In this document: piece by piece, positions 22,097 through 35,611 of the stretch | How positions within the stretch are numbered: the stretch's first letter is position 1 | How the letters are laid out: each line of letters begins with the position of its first letter | Source: Brachypodium distachyon | Lineage: Eukaryota > Streptophyta > Magnoliopsida > Poales > Poaceae | Direction of reading: 5' to 3' | Length of the DNA stretch: 64,000 nt | NCBI RefSeq assembly: GCF_000005505.3 | Contig: NC_016132.3 | Location: 21,380,501 to 21,444,500, forward strand | Translations under genes and position numbers: made by a program | The notes under the pieces: generated by a model | Database searches by the model: none | The model's input: only the letters and a program-made list of their open reading frames with translations | What the model was told of the DNA's origin: nothing

Positions 22097-25000
22097 AGGC
22101 TCTCCAAATGGTCCCGTCAGCAATCTCTCTTAGAGCACATCAGATTTTCTTGCTTACGTGGAGTACTCAACAAGGATAGAGTGTGAAATTGTCTCTTATT
22201 TCATAATATATCGTTTCTACCCACAATCCAAATATTGTTATCGTCGAAGACGCACAATCGACCACACGAGAGCAAGCAATCAACAAGGCACCGAGATTTG
22301 TTAACAAGGTTCAACGATCTTGCCTACTCTTCGGGGCATGAATACAAGTGCTCTTCACCGTAAACTAAATCGACATAGTACAAGCGACAACAAATCCCGC
22401 CGAGATCATCAGACGCATCTCGACCATCGTGCCACAGCCGGTCCGGGCACTCGTGCCACGGGCACCGGACTGTCTCCTCGTGATCTCGTGTCTAGCATAT
22501 CAGCTTTTGTTTAGTCTATTTTGGCTACCCCACGCTGCATTTATATATTAGGCTCGAGTTACACGTGTTCAACTAAAAAACTTAACCCTCCGCTAATTAC
22601 AAGTCTAACCGTCACCAAATGCGTATACATATTCGATACATATTCTACTAAATACATAGATAATTAAATCTCTCGCTGACCATCCAACTAGACTCACATA
22701 ATCTTAACAAAAGTGGGTCTCTACTATAATAAATACTTAGTCTATGTAGTAAGTACAATGATTGGTATAGTTTGTATGTAAAATGCAGTGTCGGCCTGTC
22801 TGATCTCGCTTCTAATCTCCTCTGAGTACGCTGTTACCTCTACCACCGCGGCAATATGACTAGTATTACGTACAGTATTTACGCTAGCACCGTGGTACGC
22901 GTAGCTCTCCTCATCAGTGTCGTTGTTATCATTGGCTCCAGCCTATCTCTCTAGGCTCTAGCTAGGGCAACAGCCACAAGTCCACAACTGCAACTTGCGG
23001 GCGTGGGGCTGCAAGAGGGCCCCCGCCTAGCGCGCACAAGTGTCAAGTGGGCAGGGCCGGCCGGAGCGTAATAAGAAGCATGCAATCCAACACAAGCAAA
23101 GTGGGCGTCCCTGTGGTGCCTTCCTTTCCTTCGCCGTTTGCTTTCTTCTTTTTCACCCTAGCTTCTCCCCCTGGGAAGGAAACTGGCAATAACGGCGACC
23201 ACTGGGGAACAAACAACACGGCCAAGGACTGAAGCTAGTGCCGTTGAGTGTTGTGGGCGTTGCCGAGCAGCCATTGGCTGGGGAGTCGGAGCTGTAGGGA
23301 GGCCGCATCATGTGTCGGCGTCCGTGACCGCCTTTGCACGTACCGGTATTCAGATTCCTGGGGCGCTGGCTGCAAATGGTCGCATAATTGAGCCCGGGAC
23401 TAGAGGTTGAGAAGCCGCCGGCCGGCCGGGCGCAGAGATTCGAGATTCCACTGCCGCCCCGACCCCCCTCCTTTCCCGCGTCCGGACCACCAAGATTTGC
23501 TGCTCCCAACACTAGCGGAGCGTATCATAATGCGCTGGGGGAAAATATATTAAACATATAAATGGGGCAGCTTCAGAGCACAAAGTAAAGCAAAGCAATT
23601 AGCAGCAGTAAACACAGAGATGTATTAAGGCTCTCCGTGTCAGCGTGCACCAATAGCTAGTAGTAGCAATAAGCAGTTGTAAGCACTAAGCATCCATCGG
23701 GCTCGGACCACGTATCAGTCGGTGTTATCAAATTCGACAAACATGAATAGTTTTTGTTCGTTTGCTTAAAAAAGGAAAGTAAAACCCCGTATTGTGGTAA
23801 CGCTTTTAGCGCACAATCACGGATCTCTTTCCCCCCTGTCTAGTTCAGCTCGGCACGCTCTTGCATATAAAAAGGCGGCCACTACGTAGTCCCCTTTGCT
23901 TTATTTTCCAAATTGAAGGAAAAGGCCGAAGTATCCATGGCTAGATTCGGTAGAAAGAGCCTAGAGCAGCCTAAGTAGGTATAGCTAATCCCGCACTGAG
24001 GGAGAGGGATAGCCAAAAAGCAGCTCAAGTTTTTGGCGTAATTGGCACTTGACATGCATGCATGCCCACCCCGGGGTGGAGCAGTAAACAAATGCGCTCC
24101 GAAACCGGCCACCGTAGGCAAATGGCAACGGAATTATCGGTGTAACTGGGATGGGTTGCAGGTGTAGTTTCCCGGCAGGAGGCCGTGAGTAGTTTAACTC
24201 CTGCTGCCGATCAGAATACTCCCTCGACCGCCCCTGGAATTAGCGACGCTGTTCCGTGCAAGCTGTGAAGCCGTAATAAACTGGTTAGATGGCAACCCAG
24301 CAGCAACTGAGGCGACGTCATTGCCTCATTGGTGAGATTGGGACCAGATGTGCCAGGGCATCGTTATCGGCGCACAGTTTTTCTGGCCTGCCGGTCGCCA
24401 TTGGGCAGTGTCTAGCTCCGTGTCACGCAGCAGGGCAGGGCCATGCAAAATGCAGCCGGCCGGCAAACCAACCGAGGAGTATCTGCGTTGCTTCTCTCCG
24501 GTCCGGCACTGCAACTGGCTCCGACGCTGCATCATGAGTACCAAATGAGCTTCGAGTCAGCACTCAGCAGAGCCGTTCAAGCAGCAGGTAGCTTAGCTAG
24601 CCATCACAGCAGGGGACCGAACCGAAGTACCTCTCCAGCTCCAAATGCAAGCATATTTACAGAATCTAAATATAGCAAGCCCCGGATACTTTCCCTTGGG
24701 TTCAAGTGTGAGAACACTGCACGCGCATCTCTCTCTCTCTCTCTACATCTGTGCCTGCAAAATCGTACGACATGGCATGTCACATGTGCCCATCGTTAAA
24801 TTGTGCAACGGAAAATATATGTAAGATGCATGGACCATCCATCCAATTATTATTCTATGCACCGGTTGAAACCAGGGGAGCTGCACATGCTTGCTAGAGG
24901 GAGAGGAGTGAAGACGACGGATGGCTCGCTCAATAATGGGCACATGCATGCAACCAGACTGAATGGGGGACACACAGACACGGGAGGAAAAAGAAAACAC

Positions 25001-26196
25001 AATTACTTATATTGTGGCAATACTTACTGGCTGGCTGAATGGCTGGCTGACTGACTGCTCAGAGATTTGCAAAGCATCTACCAGTTACAAAGTGCCTTTT
25101 TCTTGTAACCTACCCTTGACAGTGTTTGCCACTAAGAGAGTTGACATGCTGTAATTCTCTATGCTTCAGAAAAATAGACATACTGTAGTTCTACGTTTTT
25201 CCTACATTGATCTGAAGCAGATCTGATCCGGGGTTTAAGAGTACTCCCTCTGATCCGAATTTGTTGACGCAGCCACTTCACAAAAACTCACTCCCTCTCT
25301 CCGGCCGTCGCATCAAGCTTTCTGGACCGAAGGGAGCAAGACATAAGTGGCTCCCAGTGATACAAAGAAACTAAAATACGTTTAGTTATTGAAGAAACTA
25401 ACTCTGAGCATGTGTGGTGAAATTAAAGGTGTTCATCTGTTCGTTACAACTTACAAGTCACAAAATATCTCTTGAAGCTTATCAACTCTAGTCTCTAGTG
25501 GCCCCTTTAATTGATGGGCATGCCATATAAATTTCATTTCTTGCAAAGATCTAAAGAAAAATTATGACGGGACCACAGATCAGTTCATAGTGCCACCTCC
25601 CGCGTCTGTGAACTTTTCACTTGAGAATGCAAAAGGAAGTCCTACTCATCCTGAATTTTACCATATATTCTGCATCCTAAGATTCCAGTATAAGTGCTAA
25701 TCGTTTTCACCCCCACTATTCATGCTTTATTCCCTCCCTTTCTTTCTTTTCTTTTGGTCGCATCTCTTGGCATGAATTACAGTTCTAGCAAATCCTTACA
25801 AACTTCAAGCCTTTAAACAGAAACTACACACTTGCTATTCTTGGGAAAAACTGTAGCACTCACCAGTAAATCTGATTCAACGGTCAGCTTTACTGTACAA
25901 TGCTACAGATGAACCAGGGACCATTTCAACAGTGTTTGGACCACAGCCAATTAACTTGCTTCACTCTCTTCCCTCCATCAGTTCTGGCACTACTGGGGCA
26001 TGTTTCACTTAAGAAAATCCATGGAGGGCGTGACCAATTACAACAAAATCTACCCTTGCACGTAAATTCCTCGCATTCTGGGAAACCTGGTATAAGAAGT
26101 TCAACTACGGTATTTCAGTTTTACAGCAATTGAATTACAGCGAGAGCAACACATCAAGAAGTTTTCTTTTTGTTGGAAAAAGTACGCACAAAGGAG
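22097..26196. other. Intergenic DNA, no gene supported
   Basis: There are several short overlapping frames and small GC-rich patches (22900-23520, 24290-24560), none resembling a known protein. Simple repeats include a CT run at ~24728-24745 and CATG runs near 24055. Confidence 0.45.
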
Positions 26197-26896
26197 TTAC
26201 TCTTTAAGATGATGGAACATAACATCCCCCGACCTCTGCACCTGAAGCTGCACCCATCCCTGCACAGAATGAAGTAAACAAGCTGAACATGTAGATAACA
26301 ATTAAACAGTTTTAAGTTGCATACTCATAGGATTTTGAAAAGGATGTATAGATGTTGGATGTTTAATACTTCTATGGTACATACCACAAGTTCATTAAGT
26401 TGGGGAAAACGAAATACAGTATATTCAAAATGAAAACACCCAACTTTCTGTAATGTGAGGTTTGGCAAATGGCAAATGAACTTTCACTTTTGGTGACTAC
26501 CAGGACTTGCCACATGCTACTTCACAGCTCGCGATACCTAGATAATAGATGTGCAAAAATCCCAAAAGCAATTATATATAGACTAATACATCTGGTGTTC
26601 TTTTATCTCAAACAAGCACCTAAGTGCACGGAATTTTGTATTAGAAGAAAGCACTGAGATGGCGCCGGTCTGTCAAACAAACACCCAACCAAATCTAACA
26701 GACAAACAATGAAAAAGGCAAAACAAAGACAAGCCAAAAACAGGGAAACAAAAACACAAAAAGTACATCTAGCCTGGAATTGGAACTTTGGAAGAGCTTA
26801 CCATGAGAATTCCATTAAGAGACGCATAAGGGTATGGCTGCTTAAATATCCTTGCCAAGCACGTTGCTCCAAGATCCCGTAAAATACAGGCTTGAC
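26197..26896 (-). other. Exon-like pair of unknown identity
   Basis: On the minus strand 26896-26802 (acceptor TGCTCAG|GT, donor CATG|GTAAGC) is open in one frame for 31 codons. It joins in phase to 26259-26197 (acceptor GTGCAG|GG), which is open to a TAA stop. The joined peptide of about 52 residues is not one I recognise. It begins 1.7 kb past the GH3 stop codon on the same strand, so it could be an alternative 3' end, the last exons of an unrecognised gene, or chance. No upstream exon was found with confidence. Confidence 0.25.
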
Positions 26897-28562
26897 CTGA
26901 GCAGTGATTTGATGTCATCTACAAACTATTCAATCCCAAATTGTTAGCCTGAGCAGTAATTCTTTGGGCCTATGGCTTATATATAATCAAATTCATCTAA
27001 ACAATTGCAAATATATTCATCACAGCTCAGTTCCTACTTTATCCTAAAAATATATTCATCGAGGTACAAGGGAAGGGGATATTCCAGAAGTATTAGAGTA
27101 CTTATAAACACCAATCAGCTTAGTGCAAGGAAATATGCTTTTTCCAAATATAACACATATTTAAGGAAACACCATGAATAATGCTGAGCAGTGTCCGTTG
27201 AGGTTCTCTCAATTGGCTATACTGTATGCCCATGCATTTACTTCACTGGAGATAACTTCTTACCAAGCCCAGGAAAGACCCAGCTTGGCCCAGTGATTGC
27301 AAATATATAGTAGGTTGGATGTACCTCTCAGCAAGAAAAGAAAGGACATGACATGAGGGTGTCTGTTGGTAGTCGACCTTGACCTGCATAATTAGCGTAG
27401 TTTTCCTGGTTATTATTCTCATCTCCCTATACAGCAAGAAAGGAAAAGGCATGAGGGCCTCCCCTCTTGCATTTGGACATTATCTGCAAAGAAATGTTAC
27501 GACGTCTGGGAGATCAGCTTGCATATCTGCCAAGACTGGTGACAAATGCACAAATATGGCACTAGCATTATAGCAATAAGGATATTCAATCATATTCCAG
27601 ATTCCAAAAAGTAGTATAAGCAAGTTGTAATATGCCACCCTCATCAGAAATAGATGATTGTCAAAGGCTCAAAGCATCTTATTTCTCTGAACCACTGCTT
27701 TTCGGGAATTGTGCCATATGGACTGTGGTTCCAATTTGATGTGCTTGCATCTTTTACCATAAAAAGGTGATCACAAGAAATGGGTCCATTTAAGTGCTCA
27801 GCAACATCATTAAGAATTACACTTATTTCTGATTATTCTATCAACTTAATCAGTAATCTAGTCTCAAACTTGCCACCCTGGAAATAATGCACCCATTCTC
27901 CTTTGCGCCATGCCTAAATTTCGGACATTTCAGCGGGTCCAATTTTTTTACCCTTTTGGTCAAAATTTTAGGTTTGACTAGAATTTTAGTCAAGCCCAAA
28001 TAGTCCATATGACCCGCCATAGCCTTGCTTAGTACAACCAGTATTACTTAAATATTAGAAGTATAAGATTGGATTCCAAGTTCAGGATTTTCAAAATTTC
28101 TGTGGTATTTTTGACATATTTCAAACTATATTTCTGTGCTTTTTCCCAAAACAAGTTTCCAAAATTTTGGTAAGTTGGAGGGTCCTGAGGTTTTCTCTGG
28201 ACCAAAATATGGAATCTTGCGCTGTGCATAGCTTACTTCGGCAAAATTTAGAACCGGCAAGCCAAAACAGTAAAATTTAGAACGGTCAAGTAAATAGGCT
28301 GGATAAAACTTTAGGAATGTCAAATTCAATATTTATGATGATAAATAGTTGAATGATAAACAATTTTAAGAATAAATAAGAAACCATGTATTTAAAACTT
28401 TAACACCACACAGAAGTAACGCAAATATAAGAATATATAAGAAATATGTCTTGAACACCTTATATACTCTGCAACAAGACAATATTTCTCTTTTACATAA
28501 CCCAATACTCAACAGGTACAAAATATGTAACATTATTCCAATGATTCGAGTGTATAACCAAA
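26897..28562. other. GH3 3' flank / intergenic
   Basis: The part next to 28562 is AT-rich and probably includes the GH3 3' UTR. No gene is supported in the rest. The stretch 27650-27760 is open for about 35 codons on the minus strand after an ATG, but has no recognisable similarity. Confidence 0.4.
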
Positions 28563-31500
28563 TCAATGATGAGATTGTGCTAACTCTACATCACTTTTGA
28601 AAATTTTCAACCCATATCCCAGAGGGAATAAGGGATCATAGTTAGCACCTCCAACATTTATAGGCAATTGATCGGCAGACCTAAACCAAGTTACAGGCAA
28701 TGTGCCCACAAAATCATAATCTCCAAAGAGGCAATCAGTAATCCCCATCCCCTCACTTCCAGGTAGCCAGGCAGCAACTAGAGCATCTACCTTCTCCAGA
28801 ACTTGCGGCTCAATAACCAAGGGCCTTCCAGATATAACAATCACTAGGGTAGGGATTTTACTAGCAACACGAGTAATCAGGTCGGAACCATTAAATGGAA
28901 TGCTAAGGTCACTTCTATCTCCCAACCCTTCAGCATATGGAACCTCGCCAACTACCACAACTGCATAGGCAAATTCCCCAGTATCAATGGTAGCTTCTGT
29001 TGGGCATTCCTCATGCATAACTTCAGTTTCCACTCCCACAGATTCTTGTATGGCTTCCAATATGCTTGTACCTGTTGGTTAGGATAGCATCAATATCTTT
29101 TTTTATATAATACTGAGCATAGTGCAGACTAATACTCTTTTCATATCATAGAATTAGAACTGTTGTATTAAATAAATAAATAAACCAACTAAGAATGGTC
29201 ACACGTGGTTTTAAAAGAAAAGAAAAATGTGTGTTTCATGTGATAAGCCAACCATTGTGGCTGACTTAATTTCCAATCAACATCCAGTTATTTTAACACC
29301 AAACACCCACTAATTGTTTAGTTCCATTGTGGGCTTTGTGGCATCTCTTCTGTAAACTGTATTCCAGTGTCTCTTGTATTTTGTTTTGGCCTTTAATACA
29401 AGCCTTCAGTCTAAAAATATAACAGCCACTACACAGTACTTGAACAATCCACTGCAAACGTCTTAAACTTCCTTTTAAAAATCACGGCAGTTGAAAATGG
29501 GCCATATGTTTTCCATAACTACTTAGCAGCTGGAATTCCAGACAAGAAACTGTTTCTTCAGTACCAAGGTTACGGTGAAGTGCTCCCCAGTGTATTCTTG
29601 CAAAGTTGAGTTTTTGCTTACCAAGAGTGATCCGTCCGCTGTTTCCATGCCAAGCTATTGTCCACCCACCGCACTGATATCCAATATTATCAGCATGTGT
29701 CCCTGCAACGAGTATTCTTTTTGCATTTTTGGGCAACGGAAGAAAAGTTTCTTTCTGATTCTTTCCATTTTTCAGAAGTACCAAAGACTTTCGAACAGCT
29801 TCACGTGCCAGCAGCCGATGCTCCTGAAAGGTTGAAAATTTCATAATATCATATATGGTCAGTGATATCCGATGCGAGACAATTCAAACAGGAGAACAAT
29901 AAGGGATATCTATTCTACTAGTACAATACCTGTGCGTTGCTATGGACTAACAAAATACATGTTTCAAGAAAATGAAGTACTATTATGTTATATTGTACTC
30001 CATAATCCACATTCATTCGAGTCTCAATGTGCCAAATCAACAATGAGGAAAAAGCAGTCCAAAGATGACGGACCGCCACCAACTGAGTCTTTTATAGGAG
30101 TATAAAGGTTACATACTAAAATCACAGAGTGGGATTCCTTTCCTTCGAGACACCAAGTTAATCCACATTGCCTAAACCATTGCGAATATTCATATGTTAA
30201 CGAAGAAAAGAAAATTGTATGGTGCGAACATGTTGTAACAACGAATGACACACAGTTAATCAATATTTAAAAAATCAGTTGAATCAAAACCCAAAATAAT
30301 AATATAAGTAATATTTCCAGATACATTAGTTTACATGGTAATCATGTGTGTTTATATGTGGAACAATGCTAAAAAGTGCTAGGAGTCTCGATGAATAATA
30401 AGTTTGAACCAAATTATAACTTATACAGTTTGACGATAGTGTTAAGTTCTCAAATATATATATACTGAATAATATAAATCAAGAAGAGACCTAGATGTAA
30501 ATTAGGAATTGTTTAGTAATGAAAATCTGTAATTAGGAGACACAGAGAAACATACATGACTTGGAGATTTATAGATAACTCAAAGGTGTAACTGAAAATT
30601 TTCTGAAGTTTATATGCAGACAATGGAGAGATAAGTTAGAAATTCCAAAAACAAAACATAAGGTCATAAATTTGGACTATCCTCTTTTTATAAGTGGACT
30701 ACGACTAGTAGAGTATATTAAGTGCACTACGACTAATAGAGAACAGCAGATAGATCATCACAATTGTATCTAAACAGATAACAACCAGTAGATCTTCATA
30801 ATTGTTTTCAAACAGACCACGATACCTAGATCCTTATAAGTGTACTAAGCAGATCGCAAACGGTAGATCTTCATAAGTGTACCTAAGCAGATCGCAAACG
30901 TTAGATCTTCATAAGTGTACCTAAGCAGATCGCAAATGGCAGATCTTCATAAGCGTACCAAAAACATATCACAACCCGTAGATCTTCATTATCAGTATAC
31001 CTAAAGAGGTCATCATCGATAGACCTTCTTACATGTATCTAAACATATCAAGATGTTAAATGGTGGCGTATCCGGTGAAAACCTTCATTCAGTGCAAACT
31101 TCATAAAATCATATTTAAAAGTTTCAAAAAAATTCTACAAAAATACCATATATTGGGAGTGTGATGTTCTACACACCTGCAAAATTTCAAGTTCAAAGTC
31201 AAAATCATTTGGAAGTAATTAAAAAGAGAAATTTACAATGAATAGTGTCAAACATTGAAAGATCGCTATTCATGCAAAATTTGTTTTTCCGCTGCTACCA
31301 AACGCCATTGAGTTTGGACTTTAAATTTTACACATATATAAAACATCACTTTTCTAACACATGTAATTTTTTCGAGAATTTTTTGAACTTTTTTCGATGG
31401 AGTTTTCACAGTTTGCACCGTAGAGGTGGTTTTCACCGGATATTTATATCTTCATAAATGTAGCTAAGTAGATCGCAATTGATGTTTTTCATATATATTT

Positions 31501-33797
31501 TCACCTCAACCGACCATTTGACCGGATGACTCATTTGTAATAAGACCACAACTGATCCATCTTTTTTAGTAATTGTACATATATTTATATGGCCATCGAT
31601 CTGGTGGACCTTAACTGTACAAAACTACACGAGCTTTAGCTCTACATGGTTAGATAATATCAACAAACAATGATTTGAATCTTAACACAAAACATATCAC
31701 ACACAACCGAACTGCTGACTCGGTGCAAATGACAACGTGCTCAATATACTCTCTTAGTTGGATATGTAGTAGGCTAAGTTAGAAAGGACCAACCGACTAG
31801 CGAACGAAACTTCAATTTAGTGCACCTGTGAGACTTATAAACTACCAAGTAACCGGCTGATGAACAGCTTTAATTCTGCATATCTTCTATATCTAAATAG
31901 AAGCACCGCACTAGTGATTTTCCTGCCTGCTGGTGAAGCCACGTCATCCTCTTTCCCACATGTCCTGTTCCCATATCACGAGCGACCAGCGTTCCCGCGA
32001 GCACAAGCCGTTCCAGCAGCACCCATTGGGTTCCAATATGGGCTTCGTCATAATAATACATACTTGCATGTGTTCGATAAATTTAAGATGATTAAAAACT
32101 TTTCCTGTGCAATTCCGCATGATATCGTGCTAGTTGACAGGAACAGTAAAACACATTCCTGTGCTAACATGTATGTTACCTTGCAGCCAATTATGTCTAG
32201 TAGAGACGGGTCTGAAAATGGATGCTCAAACACTCCAGATATGAACTTAACCCTTAGAATGCGCTCAACAGCATCATCAATCCGTGACATTGGTATCTCC
32301 CCTGCCTCCACCAAGAACACGAGATCTTCCAAGAATTTCTCAAACCTGTGAGGTATCATAATCTGCAGATTGGTCAGCAAATGCAAAAGAACTGGTATCT
32401 GCAGAATATACTTTATATATGAGAACTTGAAAACTAATACCATATCCATTCCAGCATTAACTGACTGTGCAATGCAATAACGATAATCAGATCCTCGAGG
32501 CTCACAGAGCCTGTCAATACCCTCCCAGTCAGACACCACAAAACCCTGAAAAAAGAGCTCACACATGTTGTCACTTTCATAATTCATGGTCATTATTCAC
32601 CACCAAAGCTTCCATGAATATACCAATCAAACAACATAGGTTTGACTACCTTGAAGCCTAACTTTCCCTTTAAAACATCTGTGAGCAAATAGTGGCTTGA
32701 ATGTAATGGTTCCCCATTCCAATGAGAGTAGGATGCCATGACCGTTGCTGCTCCTTGAGTTATACAATCAGGGTAAGGTCTCATATGGATCGCTTCCAAA
32801 TCTTCTTGCGAGCAAATGGCGTTCCCCTCATTGATCCCCTTGTCAGTGCCACCATCCCCTACAAAATGCTTGGGGCAAGCAAGGACATTCTCCCTGCACA
32901 TCACAAAGACCCATTTCTTCAAACAGGATGTAGGCATATACAGAAATGAGGCTAAATCCCACCATTGAAGTACCTAACGGAAGCGAGGAAAGGATAACCA
33001 TGAGGATGATCTCCTGGTGGCTGGCCTTGCAGGCCGGTGACAATGGTGGTCAACGAGCGCACGGTCTCTGGGTCCTCGCTGTAGCTCTCGTAGCATCTCC
33101 CCCACCTAGGATCCCTACAAACCTGTAAATCACCCACCAGACCAAACACATATGAGGAGCCCCCAAAACGGACACCACCAGTTAATCCGGAAGGGTTTAA
33201 AATTAGACTCACGGCGAGGCAAGGCGCAAAGGCCCAGTGGATGCCGGTGGCGCGGACCTCGAGCGCCGTCACCACGCCGATCTTACGCACAAGCTCCGGA
33301 TCCCTGGAAGTCAACGGAGTATTATCGTTAGTAAACAAACGGAACAGTAAAAGGGGCAGTTACGGCGACTTGGTCAACGGGTTTCATATCACGTCATGTA
33401 CTCATGTGATTGAGTACCTGGAAGCTCCAAGGCCGACGTTGTGGGGGAAGACGGTGGCGCCGAAGACGTTGTTGTGCCCGTGGACGGCGTCGGTGCCGTA
33501 GAGGATTGGGACGGCGAGGCGGGACGAGAGGGCGAGGCGCTGCATGTCGTCGACCATGTGGGCCCAGTCGGCGGGGGAGGCGCAGTCGCGAGGAGCGCTT
33601 CCGCCGGCGTTGAGGACGCTGCCGGCGGCGAGCTCCGCCAGGGCGCGGGGAGACGCGACGGTGCGCTCGATCTGGGCCATCTGGGCCGCCTTCTCGCGCA
33701 GCGTCATCCGGCCCAGCAGGTCCCGCACGCGAGTCTCAACCGGCGCCGACGCGTCCTTGTACAGCGGTCCCGCGCCTTGCGCTGCCGCCGCCGCCAT
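28563..33797 (-). CDS. Glycoside hydrolase family 3 beta-glucan exohydrolase / beta-glucosidase-like, eight exons
   Basis: Exons (minus): 33797-33418, 33303-33213, 33122-32974, 32893-32650, 32545-32441, 32362-32180, 29823-29622, 29071-28563. All introns are GT-AG and the 1863 bases encode 620 residues without a stop. It should remove terminal glucose from beta-glucans or oligoglucosides. GH3 landmarks: Y-G-T-D-A-V-H-G with Asp103, D-P-R-W-G-R ending at Arg166, K-H-F at 215-217, nucleophile Asp294 in V-S-D-W-E-G, and the acid/base loop V-G-E-V-P-Y-A-E (residues 492-499; Glu494 or Glu499). Both GH3 domains, including C-terminal L-P-G-S-E-G and [11 protein letters not shown], are present. Unlike secreted barley-type enzymes it starts M-A-A-A-A-A-Q-G with no signal peptide, so it is probably intracellular. 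Intron 6 (32179-29824, 2356 bp) is swollen by repeats. No lesion is visible. Confidence 0.93.
30700..31060. repeat. 38-bp minisatellite inside GH3 intron 6
   Basis: The unit AGATCTTCATAAGTGTACCT plus AAGCAGATCGCAAACG repeats with a 38-bp spacing (30865, 30903, 30941), with more decayed copies on both sides. One more copy (ATATCTTCATAAATGTAGCT...) lies after the TIR element, at ~31447-31485, so the array was once continuous across that insertion. Confidence 0.85.
31069..31442. mobile_element. 374-bp TIR element inserted in the minisatellite
   Basis: The element starts TATCCGGTGAAAACC (31069-31083) and ends GGTTTTCACCGGATA (31428-31442), a perfect 15-bp inverted repeat. The interior is the reverse complement of the array units at 12405-13725. 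There is no coding capacity. The class is uncertain: no clear target duplication was found. Confidence 0.8.
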
Positions 33798-34799
33798 GCG
33801 GGTAAGCAGAACGGTGGAGTGTGGAGATGAAATAGTATGATGGATCGAGCTGACGAGAAAAACGAGGCGTGGTGTCCTTCTCTAGGATGTATTGCTCGCG
33901 GCCTCGCGCCACTTGAGATAACCGTTTCAAATAGGCAAAGCCTTTTTTATCTTCTGACTTTCTGAGAAACCCTTTTTAAAGGCAACAATATGTTTTTTTA
34001 GTTAAAAATGCAGATATTTTCAAAAATAGCATCGGTAAAATTCTGAAATAAATACGAGTAAGGTGAACATCCATGTCAAGCCTAGGACTTAACCGTTCAC
34101 CAACAATATGTCATTATTTATTGAGTAAATTTCACAAACCACATTCTTTTTGCCACTTGTCCTGCAGAACCACAGTTGTTGTTAATTTGTCCGCGAAACC
34201 ACAATTATTCGGGATACATGTCTCAGCAAGCCCAAAACCACTGTCCTAGCACATTTGACACGATTTCTGACAAGTAGACCCCCACCTGTCCGGCACCACC
34301 TCTGTCTCTCGATCGACCCAACCCGTTAGCAACCTCTCTTCTCCACCACGACCGCCACAGGAAGCCGCCCCTCCTCGACGTCTGGGCCACCACCACCAGC
34401 ACGCCATCACGTCCAGGCGCTCGTCGTCGTCCACCCACCAGCAATCCAGCACACCGCCGCGTCCAAGCACTCGATGCCACCAGCACGTCGTTGCGGAAGA
34501 CCTCGCCATGGATCTGAAGCAGCATCGCGGTAACTGGCAGGGAGCCGTGGGGGAGGATGTCGTGTGCGGTGCACGTAGGAGGCTGGCGGCGGGGCACGAG
34601 CCGAGGAGCTGGGTGGGTCGAGGGGTCGAGCGCCAGCTCGCCGCTTGCTTCCTCGGCTCTTTACCCAGGGGCACCTTCTCTTTTCGAAAAATAAACCAGG
34701 GGCTCCTTCTTCTACTTGTCCCAATTGTCAGGCGAAAACACGCGCTGCCAACTAGGCATAGCTCCCTTTTACAACGTGATTGATCGATAGTAGCATGTA
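33798..34799. other. GH3 upstream region and GC-rich non-coding patch
   Basis: The first few hundred bases upstream of the GH3 ATG are its probable promoter and leader. The patch 34225-34720 is GC-rich with frames on both strands, but no known protein. The phrase AAATTTCACAAACCACATTC near 34125 resembles a common grass repeat terminus. Confidence 0.4.
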
Positions 34800-34915
34800 C
34801 TCCCTGCGTCCCACATTAAGTGACTCAAACTAGTCTAAATATGGACATATTTATATATACTAAAATACGTCTAGATACATGTAACGTTTTGACACTTAAG
34901 ATTGGACGGAGGGAG
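34800..34915. mobile_element. Stowaway MITE (TA target duplication)
   Basis: CTCCCTGCGTCCCACATTAAG opens the element and ATTGGACGGAGGGAG closes it, with TA at both ends. It contains the CGTCTAGATACATGTAA core shared with other copies. Confidence 0.85.
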
Positions 34916-35316
34916 TACAATACTGTATATAAAGTGAAAATAGCATTGATAAGTTCATAACTAACTTGTGCACGCCGTAGTATATAGACAGAAAGATACT
35001 TGCAGAGCATCGTCTTGTTACACATCCACCATGAACAATACTAATATTCTTCCTTTATTTAAAAAAATATATTACAACAAAACTGTGAGCACAAAAGGGG
35101 CCACATGATCGAGTAATTCTTCCATCCACTTAGCTTGGTTGTCACGCAGCATCCAGGTATATTAACAAGTTCCTTTTTTAAAAGTAGAAGAAAATGTTTG
35201 CATCATTCCATTAATTAAGCAAGAGAGTTATGAGTAGTTAACAAGGCCGAAGAGGCAATTAAAAAGCTGCCAGATACGCCAAACGAAGGTCTGTTGTGCT
35301 CTCCTGTAAGATAGTC

Positions 35317-35430
35317 TTTCTGATTCTAAATTCTTCACTCAAATTTTCTCAAACATGAATGTATCTATTTTTTTTAAAAAAGTCTAGATGCATGTAATAT
35401 TTCGACAACAATTTAGAATCAGAGTGAGTA
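35317..35430. mobile_element. Decayed Stowaway MITE
   Basis: TTTCTGATTCTAAATTCTTCACTC and TTTAGAATCAGAGTGAG are diverged Stowaway ends around the CTAGATGCATGTAATATTTCG core. Confidence 0.65.
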
Positions 35431-35611
35431 ATATGTTTCACAAATGCTTTGACCCTCAATAGCCCAAACTTTGTCCTCTGCCTAAATTTCCTTTTTCTTT
35501 TCCTTTTTTGGAAGATGCCTAAATTCTCTCAATTATGATCATATGCACGGTGGAAACCTTATGGAAGATGCGTGTGTTTTATTCGTCTCAAATTTGCCCC
35601 TAAAAACACTA

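Noticed and set aside
25244..25342. Possible Stowaway beginning CTCCCTCTGATCCGAATTT
   Set aside because: The right side (GGACCGAAGGGAGCA) does not pair convincingly and the interior differs from all other copies.
33441..33830. 129-codon plus-strand frame
   Set aside because: It is antisense to GH3 exon 1; the minus-strand frame has the GH3 domain.
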